64,000 nucleotides of DNA from Syngnathus acus (Eukaryota > Chordata > Actinopteri > Syngnathiformes > Syngnathidae): NCBI RefSeq assembly GCF_901709675.1, contig NC_051090.1:7023842-7087841 (forward strand), read 5' to 3'. Position 1 is the stretch's first letter. Each line of letters starts with the position of its first letter. Below the pieces are notes generated by a model. That model did no database searches, had not been told where the DNA came from, and saw nothing but the letters and a program-made list of their open reading frames with translations. A program made the translations under genes and the position numbers. Shown in pieces: positions 10,942-20,052 of the stretch.

Positions 10942-12615
10942 ATGGGCCCTCCTCTCATTTTACACGTGCTCCTATTTCTCTGCTCCTTCGACATTGCTGT
11001 TTGGGCGTGTCCGGATGGATGCCAATGCAAAGGAGTCGAAACGTTATGCATCGGTATCTCAAATATTCCTCCTTTGCCGTCATCCACAACGTCTCTTTAC
11101 CTCTCAAAATGCAACATCAACTCCTTGAAAGCAGAGGACCTTTCTTCTGTCACTCACACAACAAAGCTTGCCATTAATGACACCGTTTTGGAGGAGATTC
11201 AACCTGGCACGTTTGATTCCCTTGTGAACTTAACGGCCTTAAAAATGACTGGATTAGAATTGAAAGATCTACCAGAAGCCTTGTTTCAAAATCTTCAGAC
11301 ACTTGAGACTTTGAATCTGAATACAAACAAGCTAGTGGCACTGCGTCCAAAGTGGTTCTCTCAAATCAAAGTTCTCACCGGTCTTGATCTTACTCAGAAT
11401 CAACTGAGCTTGATACCCATGGAAACTTTTCATCCGCTTCTTGAGCTGGAGTACCTGTTGCTCGCGAGAAATAATATCAGTCAGTTATCGAGCGGGACAT
11501 TCAAAGGTCTTTCCAAGCTGAAATATCTTCGACTAAATAAAAATGTCCTCCAAGAAATACCCAGTGGAAGTTTCGATGACCTCGGAAACTTGGAGGAACT
11601 TTCCCTGCAGGACAATCGTATTACTCATCTCCAACATGACTTATTCTCAAAAACCCCAAAACTCACAGAGCTGTTCCTCTCCAACAACCAACTGAGGACA
11701 CTTCCACAAGGCCTCTTCTTGCACATTCCCCTACTATCCCAGATCTCCTTGTATGAAAACCAGCTGGAAAGCTTTGGTCCAGGGGTGTTTGGTCCCATGG
11801 CCTTGCAAGAGTTGTGGCTCTACGACAACAAACTGAGTCGTATCGAAGACGACACCTTTAAAAATCTCGCTCAGTTGCGTCTCCTGGTGCTCAGTCGCAA
11901 CCGGATCAGCGACGTATCTACGGGAGCCTTCCGAGGGTTGGAACACCTCAGTGAAGTATCACTTCACACCAATCTGCTGAAAACATTACAAGCCGGGACA
12001 TTCCAAGGTCTCCCCAGCCTGGTAAACGTTTCTCTGGAGAACAATTTCATCAATCATCTGCCTGTTGGTTTCCTCCAAGGTCTAAGTCACCTGGGAGAGA
12101 TTGACCTCAGAAATAACACCCTTGCAAACCTGCCACAGCGAGCTCTAGATGCAATTTCTGTGGCAGATGGGATACGTCTTGAGCAGAACCCCTGGAGGTG
12201 TGACAAGGACATTCTGCCTCTTAGCAAATGGCTGAAAAAGCACCCATCCAAGGTCAACCACACACTCGTGGTGTGTGACACACCACTTAGTCTGAATGCG
12301 ATAATGATAAGCTGGTTGACAGAAGAGGACTTGGGGCTGAATTCCACGCAGCAGACGCCGATGACCTCAACAGAGACGAGAAGCAAACCAAATTCACCTG
12401 TCGTCAAGACAACCTCTCCCTCAAAGTATGAAGTCACAAGCAGCGGACAGGGAGAGGAAGGTCACGTTTCAAACCGTACTTCCATCATCCTCATTGTCTC
12501 CGCAGTTATTGCAACGGCCATTATAAGTGCTGCCATCATTGGCTGTCTATGCTGGAAGAGGAACAAGAAAGGGCGGGCACATATAGGCCACAGGAGCAGG
12601 AACTCTGTGCTCTAG
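10942..12615 (+). CDS. lrrc15: LRRC15 homologue, LRR transmembrane protein
   Basis: This is a 557-residue type I membrane protein. Human LRRC15 is a cell-surface LRR protein of stromal and invasive cells that influences cell-matrix and integrin interactions. The start is the first ATG after the acceptor and opens a clear signal peptide (about residues 1-22). An LRRNT cap (CPDGCQCKG...C) and about 14-15 LRRs follow. A segment with GPMALQELWLYDN, LVLSRNRIS and EVSLHTN matches human LRRC15 almost word for word. The LRRCT begins NPWRCDKDILPL and has only two cysteines where most LRRCT caps have four; human LRRC15 has the same reduced pattern (NPWRCDSDILPL), a strong sign of orthology. A Ser/Thr-rich linker precedes a transmembrane helix (about 515-537) and a basic tail of about 20 residues ending NSVL. 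The coding region is a single exon. Confidence 0.88.
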   Translation: MGPPLILHVLLFLCSFDIAVWACPDGCQCKGVETLCIGISNIPPLPSSTTSLYLSKCNINSLKAEDLSSVTHTTKLAINDTVLEEIQPGTFDSLVNLTALKMTGLELKDLPEALFQNLQTLETLNLNTNKLVALRPKWFSQIKVLTGLDLTQNQLSLIPMETFHPLLELEYLLLARNNISQLSSGTFKGLSKLKYLRLNKNVLQEIPSGSFDDLGNLEELSLQDNRITHLQHDLFSKTPKLTELFLSNNQLRTLPQGLFLHIPLLSQISLYENQLESFGPGVFGPMALQELWLYDNKLSRIEDDTFKNLAQLRLLVLSRNRISDVSTGAFRGLEHLSEVSLHTNLLKTLQAGTFQGLPSLVNVSLENNFINHLPVGFLQGLSHLGEIDLRNNTLANLPQRALDAISVADGIRLEQNPWRCDKDILPLSKWLKKHPSKVNHTLVVCDTPLSLNAIMISWLTEEDLGLNSTQQTPMTSTETRSKPNSPVVKTTSPSKYEVTSSGQGEEGHVSNRTSIILIVSAVIATAIISAAIIGCLCWKRNKKGRAHIGHRSRNSVL

Positions 12616-12660
12616 ATGAAATGTGTATGAAACACCCATTTAGGACAAAGAAAATCAATC

Positions 12661-12666
12661 AATAAA
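12661..12666 (+). terminator. polyadenylation signal AATAAA for lrrc15
   Basis: AATAAA occurs 45 nt after the stop, followed by an A run and GT-rich sequence (GCAGGTTGGT). This would give a very short 3' UTR. Further AATAAA motifs lie at 13690-13695 and near 13725, so a longer 3' UTR is possible. Confidence 0.45.
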
Positions 12667-14086
12667 AAAAAAAGATTGCAGGTTGGTAAAGGATTTTCTT
12701 ACTCCGATACACATAATATATACACAATGTACACTATACAAATATAAATGTATCAAAATCAAGGATAATATCTATGATGGCCATGAGCTAGCACCTGAGC
12801 CTTCACATTTTCATATTTGATGCATAGTCCTGAACAGTTATGAAACACCAAAAGGTCATATTCATTCACAAATATTGAACCGTGTTGTTACATAACAAAT
12901 CTAACTGTAAAGGAGAACAGATGTTTGTGGTTTTAAAGGTTTTACTGCTGTATTTATCTCACTGACTGTTCATTACTGCAACACTGACATCTGCTGCTGG
13001 GAACGCATAACTACATTTATACTCAGCATACCATTTTTAACACATTTGAAGTGAATGAAATATGCTTCTGCAGTTTTTTTACATTTGAAAGGAAGAAATA
13101 CTTCCATGTTTGGAGAAATGTTATGCACTGAAAGTAAAGCGCTGTTTTGAAACAATCACCCCTGTGTTATTTATTATTCTGGGAGCATAATGAACTACAA
13201 TTCAATTTCTTTTTTCCCCCCACTGTGACATAAATGCCTACTATAAGCATTTTAGCCATCTCAAGGAACAGAAAAGAAAAGTTAGCTACATGAATCCGCA
13301 GAAATGACAAGGTAATTGCTCTCATCATTATTAGATTAGGTAGGTCCTCTCCTATTTTTCAATATTATTCCGATTATTTCAAGCGTAACAATGGAGTGTG
13401 TCATTCAAACAAACATTGCTGATGTCAGGAAAATAATAGCAACGACTTTATTTTTTATGATACAATTATGTTTTTTCTATAGCTACTGTAAGCTTGTTGG
13501 CATAGCAACTAACAACTTGCATGTACTCGTTAGACAAAATTGGCTAATATATGTTCGCATTTTTTGCTTGCGCCCCTGTCACTGCAGGAAGATTAATACT
13601 AAAGTTAATACATATTTGAATAAAATGTATTTTTCATAAATTTAAAAAATGATTTTATCCAGCAATGTAACAGGGTTGTGCCAAATGCAAATAAAGTGTT
13701 CTGTTGCAGGCTGAGTTGGACGAATAAAATTGTATGACTATTTCTTGTGTTTTATTGAAAACATTCAAATAAATGGTTCAGTATATTGATATGGGCCAAT
13801 TTAAAAAGATGTTGCCAAATTTGTCCAATAATTCTGGAGTAATAAAATGTACCTCAATACTATTGATTTGATAAGTCACAAAATAACCTTTTTTTTTATG
13901 CTGCAGCCGTGTGTTGTAATTAGTTTGAAAAAAACAACAACTTCCTTCTCCGCCCTTATCTCCAGTCACAGGAACGTGTTGGGCCGCACCCTTGAGGGTC
14001 ACTGGCAACATCGATAGACAAGAATTTCTAAGACCGCATCTGTTTGCATTTCCTTCGTGCTGCATCTTTTCGCGGAAAATATTCAG
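12667..14086. other. spacer between lrrc15 and the cpn2-like gene, with its 5' exon at the right end
   Basis: No coding feature is recognised. The right end (ATATTCAG followed by GTAGGCGA) is a plausible donor at 14087 for a 5' non-coding exon of the next gene, giving an 82-nt intron to the acceptor at 14168. AATAAA motifs near 13690 and 13725, each followed by T/G-rich sequence, could be distal lrrc15 poly-A sites. Confidence 0.4.
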
Positions 14087-14177
14087 GTAGGCGAAGTATT
14101 TGGCTTTTATAGTATTTAAGTTTGATGAGGTTGTCAATGTGGTTACAAAATCTTTCTTTATGTTCTAGTAAATAAGC

Positions 14178-16448
14178 ATGGAGAGTCAACAGGTCATCCT
14201 TTTTTTTCTCTTTTCAATTTTGGATTCCTTATTGACTCAAGACCATCACTGCGAACAGGGGACCATCTGTCCTTCAGAGAAGCAAATGGTCTTTACCGCT
14301 GCAACAGAAATCCCTCGCAGTATAAGGCCAGGCGTGACCAAAGTCGTCTTTTTGGACAGCAACCTCAAAACAATCCCCAAAGGAGCCTTTGTGGAAAACC
14401 CCCACTTGGAAACGGTGGATTTCATGAACACAAACATCTCCGCTATTGAGCCAGGAGCTTTTGAAGGTCTGGTGAATATGAAGGACATTGAGATTTCCAA
14501 CACGCCTCTGACGTCCATGCCTGTAGGAGTCTTTGCAGGCCTTAGCAACATGGAGAAAATTGTTCTAAAGTCAAACAAGATCCGTAATCTTGAGCGAGGG
14601 TTGTTTGATGGTCTTAAAAAGGTAAGAGAGCTCCAGTTACATGGAAATGAGATTGCAGCCATTGAAGATGGGACTTTTGATAGCCTTGAGAACCTCATGG
14701 TCCTCCATCTGGCTAAAAATCGCCTCACTGCTGTAAAAACCGACTGGTTCTCCAAGCTAAGCAAACTGGCCACGTTGCGGCTTTACGAAAATCAACTAAC
14801 TGCTCTTCCAGAAGACATTTTTCATAATTTACCAAATTTAAAAGAGATTTCTTTGAAAAGCAACAAATTAACTGCATTATCAGCCAATCAGTTTCCATAT
14901 AAAGACAAACTCACAAAGATTGCCTTGGAGGACAATCTCTTTACAAATTTTCCAGAAGAATTTTTTGTCGGTTTCCCGAATCTCAAAACATTGACCGTGT
15001 TCAACAATAAACTATCAAGCCTTCCACCTGTGCTATTTGGTGAACTGACCAAAATGACGGATTTAAGTTTTGCTCAAAACGAACTGAGCGACCTGCCAAA
15101 AGCAATTCTCAGTCCTTTGAGTAAACTTTCCAAGCTCGATCTATCCAACAATCACTTTGCTACTCTCTCGGCTGACTACTTTGAAGGACTCCAGAGACTC
15201 ACCACTTTGAATATCCGAAACAACAAGATCGACTCTTTGGGTTCAGATGTTTTTGAAAAGATTCCGACGCTGACCTCCCTGGACATGTCGGGCAACAATC
15301 TTGAAACACTCCCTCGGGATATTTTTGAACCTCTAACACATCTCAGTAAAGTTGATCTCCATGACAACCCCTGGAATTGTGACTGCAACCTTATATCCCT
15401 CCATCATTGGATAAAAGCAAACTCTGCAATCGTTCGTAAGCCAGTTGTCTGTCGGTATCCAGAAGATCTAAAAGAACAGGAGATCATGTCCTTGGTGGAG
15501 GAGCAATTTGTATGCCCTACTCTTGCGTTCACAACCACCACGTTGCCTACGACCGTTCTCACAATTCTGCAACTAACCACTGCCCCCACAACAGCAATGG
15601 CAACTACTACTTGCCCAACCACGTCTCCATCAACTACACTTTCACCTACCACAACTACAGCTGAAGAAACGACGACTGACATGAAAACAACAACGCAGAA
15701 AACAACACCAGCAACCGTCCCGACTACATCAGTGCCGGCGGTCACAACAAGTGCACAAGTAACAACCGTACAGACAACCATTGCGATCACAACCGCGCCA
15801 GCTAGCACTGCGACGTCAACTCTACAAACAACTACAACCATTTTAATAACAACAGCTACACCTACTGTAACATTGCCAGCAACCACGCCCACAACAATGA
15901 TAACTACAACCACACCAGCTACCACTACACTAGCCATCACAACTCTGCAAACAAGCACAATGTCAAAAGCTTCACCCACGACCATTTTGACAACAACAGC
16001 CATTATTACACCGGCAGCAACTACAGCCGCAACCACATCACCCACAACCATTTTGACAACACCCATTATTACAACGGCAGCAACCACATCACCCAGCACC
16101 ACAATCGCAACGACCACATGTACACCCACAACCCAGCTGACCACCACCCAAAAGACAACACCCCTCCCTAAATCCACACCCCCGCTCGTTTTCACCTGTC
16201 CCATACAACCCCATCTCGAGAGCTCGCCCAGTTTGTTATCATACGAGGACACAAAAGCAGCATGGAGGTGCAAATCTCAGGCGCTCGTGTATGTCACGCT
16301 TCTGCTGGTGGAGGTAACTTGCACATTAGTGCTGGCTAAGTACATCGTGTCTTTGTACCGCCTGCTGCTGGGCAGGGAGAGGATGAAGCATGAGGTCAAA
16401 CTCACCCACTTCTCCTACAGGAAAGAAGTAATTTTGAGGCCTTTGTAG
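14178..16448 (+). CDS. CPN2-like LRR protein with mucin stalk and transmembrane helix
   Basis: This is a 756-residue type I membrane protein. It has a signal peptide (about 1-20), an atypical N-cap (HHCEQGTICPSEK) and about 13 LRRs. A four-Cys LRRCT starts NPWNCDCNLISLHHW near residue 397 and ends VEEQFVC near 448. A Thr-rich mucin-like stalk of about 220 residues (about 450-670) follows, then two juxtamembrane Cys (FTCPI and WRCKS), a helix at about 702-724, and a basic tail of about 32 residues ending VILRPL. The first repeats (TKVVFLDS, AF..NPHLETVDFMNT, PGAFEGL) resemble the start of carboxypeptidase N subunit 2, and the gene sits where human CPN2 lies relative to GP5 and LRRC15. CPN2 is a secreted plasma protein without mucin stalk or helix, so this is not a simple CPN2. 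The overall plan resembles GPIb-alpha, but the LRR number is too high. Start: the first ATG after the acceptor, with TAA in frame 9 nt upstream. Function is unknown; cell-surface adhesion is inferred. Confidence 0.85.
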   Translation: MESQQVILFFLFSILDSLLTQDHHCEQGTICPSEKQMVFTAATEIPRSIRPGVTKVVFLDSNLKTIPKGAFVENPHLETVDFMNTNISAIEPGAFEGLVNMKDIEISNTPLTSMPVGVFAGLSNMEKIVLKSNKIRNLERGLFDGLKKVRELQLHGNEIAAIEDGTFDSLENLMVLHLAKNRLTAVKTDWFSKLSKLATLRLYENQLTALPEDIFHNLPNLKEISLKSNKLTALSANQFPYKDKLTKIALEDNLFTNFPEEFFVGFPNLKTLTVFNNKLSSLPPVLFGELTKMTDLSFAQNELSDLPKAILSPLSKLSKLDLSNNHFATLSADYFEGLQRLTTLNIRNNKIDSLGSDVFEKIPTLTSLDMSGNNLETLPRDIFEPLTHLSKVDLHDNPWNCDCNLISLHHWIKANSAIVRKPVVCRYPEDLKEQEIMSLVEEQFVCPTLAFTTTTLPTTVLTILQLTTAPTTAMATTTCPTTSPSTTLSPTTTTAEETTTDMKTTTQKTTPATVPTTSVPAVTTSAQVTTVQTTIAITTAPASTATSTLQTTTTILITTATPTVTLPATTPTTMITTTTPATTTLAITTLQTSTMSKASPTTILTTTAIITPAATTAATTSPTTILTTPIITTAATTSPSTTIATTTCTPTTQLTTTQKTTPLPKSTPPLVFTCPIQPHLESSPSLLSYEDTKAAWRCKSQALVYVTLLLVEVTCTLVLAKYIVSLYRLLLGRERMKHEVKLTHFSYRKEVILRPL

Positions 16449-16930
16449 GACTATTTGAGATATTTCAAATTGATCAGATCTCCTCATTAGGTATCAAAAT
16501 AATTCAACTATGGACACTTTTATCATCATGCTGCCTTCGTCTTTGGGGACTGTGACTGCTGTGAATTTGCTTGGCAATTTGATAATGTAGAATCATAAAC
16601 ACTGACAGCATTATGTATTGTTCATACATTTAATATAGTAAATATAAAGGCTACCAACCACACTTTTGCATAAATATTGATAGTGAATTAAAAATAGGCA
16701 AGACATGCCCAGTCATGATTTAACCTGCTGATGTGTTTTTGAAAATGACCGTGGGTCGGCATGACTATTTCAAGAAAGAAAGGAAGCAGAGGAAATCCTA
16801 TGAAGTGCACCACTTGGCTACTTACAGCAAGGGGAGCTAGAGAATTAATATTTGTAACTTTACACTCCTATAGTATTTCTCACCAGCTAAAATATATATA
16901 TATATTATATTTAAATTTTAAATAAATATA
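16449..16930. other. 3' region of the cpn2-like gene
   Basis: This is the probable 3' UTR followed by AT-rich spacer. No good AATAAA is seen close to the stop; AATAAA at 16921-16926 abuts the next repeat element and is a weak candidate. Confidence 0.35.
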
Positions 16931-17102
16931 TACCGTAATTTTCGGACTATAAGTCGCGGTTTTTTTCATAGTTTGGGTGGGGGGGCGACTTATACTCAGG
17001 AGCGACTTATATACATATATATGTTTTTTTTCACTTTTTTGGGCATTTTATGGCTGGTGCGACTTATACTCCGGTGCGACTTATAGTCCGAAAATTACGG
17101 TA
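16931..17102. mobile_element. short palindromic MITE, TACCGTAATTTTCGGACTAT ends
   Basis: The left end TACCGTAATTTTCGGACTAT and right end ATAGTCCGAAAATTACGGTA are exact reverse complements, and the inverted repeat continues into AAGTCGC/GCGACTT. Inside are extra internal GCGACTTATA motifs. The 172-bp unit has no coding potential and is flanked by TATATA, consistent with insertion at TA. Confidence 0.9.
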
Positions 17103-17380
17103 TATATAAATTCTCACGAAATTTGGTCACACTTTTATTGTGAAAGGTCTGTTTGGATGCAATGATGTAGTTTCTCAAGAAGAGTCTAGGTTTCTAAATA
17201 CAATTAGAATTAGTGTTTAAGATTTTTGAGAAAATGTGGGGAAGTTTGTACATTGACCAAGTATGTTTGTTCCTGGAAAAAAAAGTTTGAATAAAATATA
17301 ACAGCATCTTCCTCCAACCTATGTTTTCCTTTTATGTAAAATGAATGAAAACAGCAGTACAAAAGAATAAGCACAGGAAG

Positions 17381-17438
17381 AGTGAGTGAGTGAGTGAGTG
17401 AGTGAGTGAGTGAGTGAGTGAGTGAGTGAGTGAGTGAG
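17381..17438. repeat. (GTGA)n microsatellite
   Basis: About 14 perfect AGTG units in tandem. The minus-strand frames of repeated SLTH are artefacts of this repeat. Confidence 0.95.
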
Positions 17439-19436
17439 AGATACATGTCATTGCCCTAATGAGAAATGTCACCTTTGCTTTACCCCAAGTTGATGATGAG
17501 ACATTCGCCAGTGTACACAACAACAAAAAAGAACACTAATGTCCACATTCAGGGGTGAGACATTTGGCTCCTAATTGTCCATTTGCAATTAAAGTGGTTC
17601 TGTTTCCTCTGTTCTCTTATCACACAGGGTTGACTAAATTATGGGTCAAAAAAATTGAAAAGCTTTGAGGATAATTGCAATTTCATATCCTGATGCTGTA
17701 ATTGATAAGACAGCAAGCACGTTGTACATGTGGTTTTCATGTCGTCTTGTCAGTCAAGAGATTCTGAGTTCGGCTTGGGTTGTTTTTATGAGGCGTAGTT
17801 GCCAAGGACCACAAGTAATTTACAGACCTTTTCTAAAAATAGATCACTTCCCAGAAATGTTGTTCAAGTGCTTGGAAAATATAAACACCTAACCATAGAA
17901 GGATGCACACCCTCTATTTTTTTTTTTTTTTTAAACATGAAGACATTGAGATACATGCTGCACAAAATCCAAAATCCATGCTGTGTTAACCTAACCTGGA
18001 TTAACCCAACGGCAAGCGACTATGACCTTGTTGTGGCAATTTAAATGCAAATTTGTATGAGTTGGGGAAGCCTGCATTGAAACAATATATGTTTGCAGAT
18101 AAGGAATTATGATAACGCTTGCACAAATTACTTTTGTTGCTAGCGAGGACGTAATCCTCCAAATGGATTCTTCCCTCAGAGAAGTAATTGTTTTGTTTGT
18201 AATTGTTGTTCTTATTGTTAAAATGTAGTGTTGCTCATTCTAATAGTAATTATAATAACAATCACGTTTGTTTTACATAAACTAAATAGAGTCACAGGAA
18301 AAAGACATTTTAAATCACTATGAGTGAAAATACAGATAACTTGAAATAAAATTCACACTTGTTCTGTTGGCACGACTGGCAATTTTGATGACTCTAAAAC
18401 AGCCCTGTGGGAACGCATCAACACTTAAAATAAAATAAAAAAGGACATTGCACATCCATCATTGCCACGATTTCACTAGATAAAAGTGTGTAGATTTTTA
18501 AAGCTGTATTATCCCCAACCATCTGTTGTTTTAGATCTGAAAAAATTCAAAGCTAGTCCAAATTGGCTTATAAGGCTTTTGGTCCCTTAAATAGTGGCAG
18601 GCAATATATACAAACTATTATAATCCCTCTTGTCAATTGTCAATCTGAAGTAAAGTGCACGGATGGGTCAGACAAGATCCCTGACTAATTTACAGCGCAA
18701 ATGGCCCGAAACGTGCACCATGATCCCAAACATCGAAGGGAAACTAATGATTGGAGGAGTTACTGTCTTGTTATAGAACAAAGCGCGCTTGTAAAATAGA
18801 ATAAATGATGTTATGTTGCTGTAAGCTTTTGCTTGTTCATTACTTGGAGGCGGCTTCGATCGATGCTGACATGTTGATGAAACGTTGTTCCCGTTGACAA
18901 ACCTTGACATCGACTCCAGGTAATTCATCCCTGCCACTCAAGTCACGTTCCAAGATGAAAAGATAAAGTAACTCCGAGCGACCCCCGAGGTGTGAACCTT
19001 GATAAGATTACAAGGCTTTCCCCCCAAAAAATCAATGATGTGACGTCTCAGCCATCGGCGAAAGGTGACTTTAATGGACTGGCTGTCAAGACTAAATGCT
19101 GCCAAATCTAATTAATGAGGGCTTTGTACAAAAGAAAAATCCGAGACAAACTTGGCAGTTGGTGCCAGATGTTTTTTTTTCCTCTTCATTGTTTTTGATG
19201 AATGTGTTTGAAGATTTCTACAAAAAAAAAACTCATTAGGGTTGATACTGATCAGGAAAACAAGTTTGAAACCTGCCACAATACAACATGATCATAATCC
19301 ATTTCATCACTTATAACAAAGCCTCCCATCAAGAGTAGTGAACAAATAAATCAATCATCCAGCTAGCCTTCCATACTAATTAAGCTTCTTTAAACTTTTT
19401 TGTCCCCATATGCTATGGTGTACATTGTACATTGGC
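17439..19436. other. intergenic stretch, nothing recognised
   Basis: This is AT-rich sequence with homopolymer patches (for example T at about 17917-17931). No exon, RNA gene or classified repeat was recognised, and open frames are below 90 codons without motifs. Confidence 0.4.
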
Positions 19437-19761
19437 CAGGTGTCAAACACAAGGCCCGGGGGCCAGATACGGCCCGCCACATCATTTTATGTGGCCCTCA
19501 AAGACAAATTGTGCATCAAATACGTGTGTCATTACTAGAATTGCAAATTGTCTTCACTTTTAATAACTTTTTTAAAAAAATACTTGACCAGTTTTTACTC
19601 GTCTGATTTGAAAATGAGTTATTTGTCAGTTTGTTTTGTAGCTTTTACTGTATATAATATGAGGTGCTCATACATTTATTTGGGTTGACAGTCATAATGG
19701 CCCTCCGAAAGAAGCTATGACTACAATGTGGCCCGCGAAAAAAATGAGTTTGACACCCCTG
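19437..19761. mobile_element. hAT-like non-autonomous element, copy 1
   Basis: The left end CAGGTGTCAAACACAAGGCC and the right end (AATGAGTTTGACACCCCTG) are imperfect inverted repeats, with GGCCC-rich subterminal sequence (ATACGGCCCGCCACATCATT). The CAG...CTG termini suggest a hAT-type element. No transposase is present, and no clean 8-bp target duplication could be identified. Confidence 0.75.
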
Positions 19762-19788
19762 GTGTACAAAAATGTATTATGTAAGTCA

Positions 19789-20052
19789 CAGATGTCAAAC
19801 TCAAGGCCCGTGGGCCAGATACGGCCCACCACATCATTTTATGAGGCCGGCGAAGACAAATTGTGCATCAAATTCACGTGTCAATACGAATATTGCAAAT
19901 CATCTTCACTTTTAAAAAACATTGTTCAAATATTTTAACACTTTTTGCTTGTTTTGGATTTATTTTTATTTGGGTTGACGGTCATAATGGCCCACCGAAG
20001 GAAACTATGACTACGATGCGGCCCTCGACAAAAAATGAGTTTGACACCCTTG
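19789..20052. mobile_element. hAT-like non-autonomous element, copy 2
   Basis: This is the same family as the copy 28 bp upstream and in the same orientation: left end CAGATGTCAAACTCAAGGCC, right end GAGTTTGACACCCTTG. It is shorter (264 bp against 325) because of internal deletion, and shares ATACGGCCCACCACATCATT with copy 1. Confidence 0.75.

Noticed and set aside
15404-16273. 289-codon minus-strand frame rich in Val
   Set aside because: It is the antisense shadow of the Thr-rich (ACN-codon) stalk of the cpn2-like gene. Low complexity leaves few stops; there is no signal of its own.
14178-16448. Calling the third LRR gene gp1ba
   Set aside because: The mucin stalk and juxtamembrane Cys resemble GPIb-alpha, but the LRR array is nearly twice as long and its first repeats resemble CPN2. 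Position also favours the CPN2 locus.
17381-17438. Possible CRISPR-like or structured tandem repeat
   Set aside because: It is a plain 4-bp GTGA microsatellite without spacers, in a eukaryotic genome.
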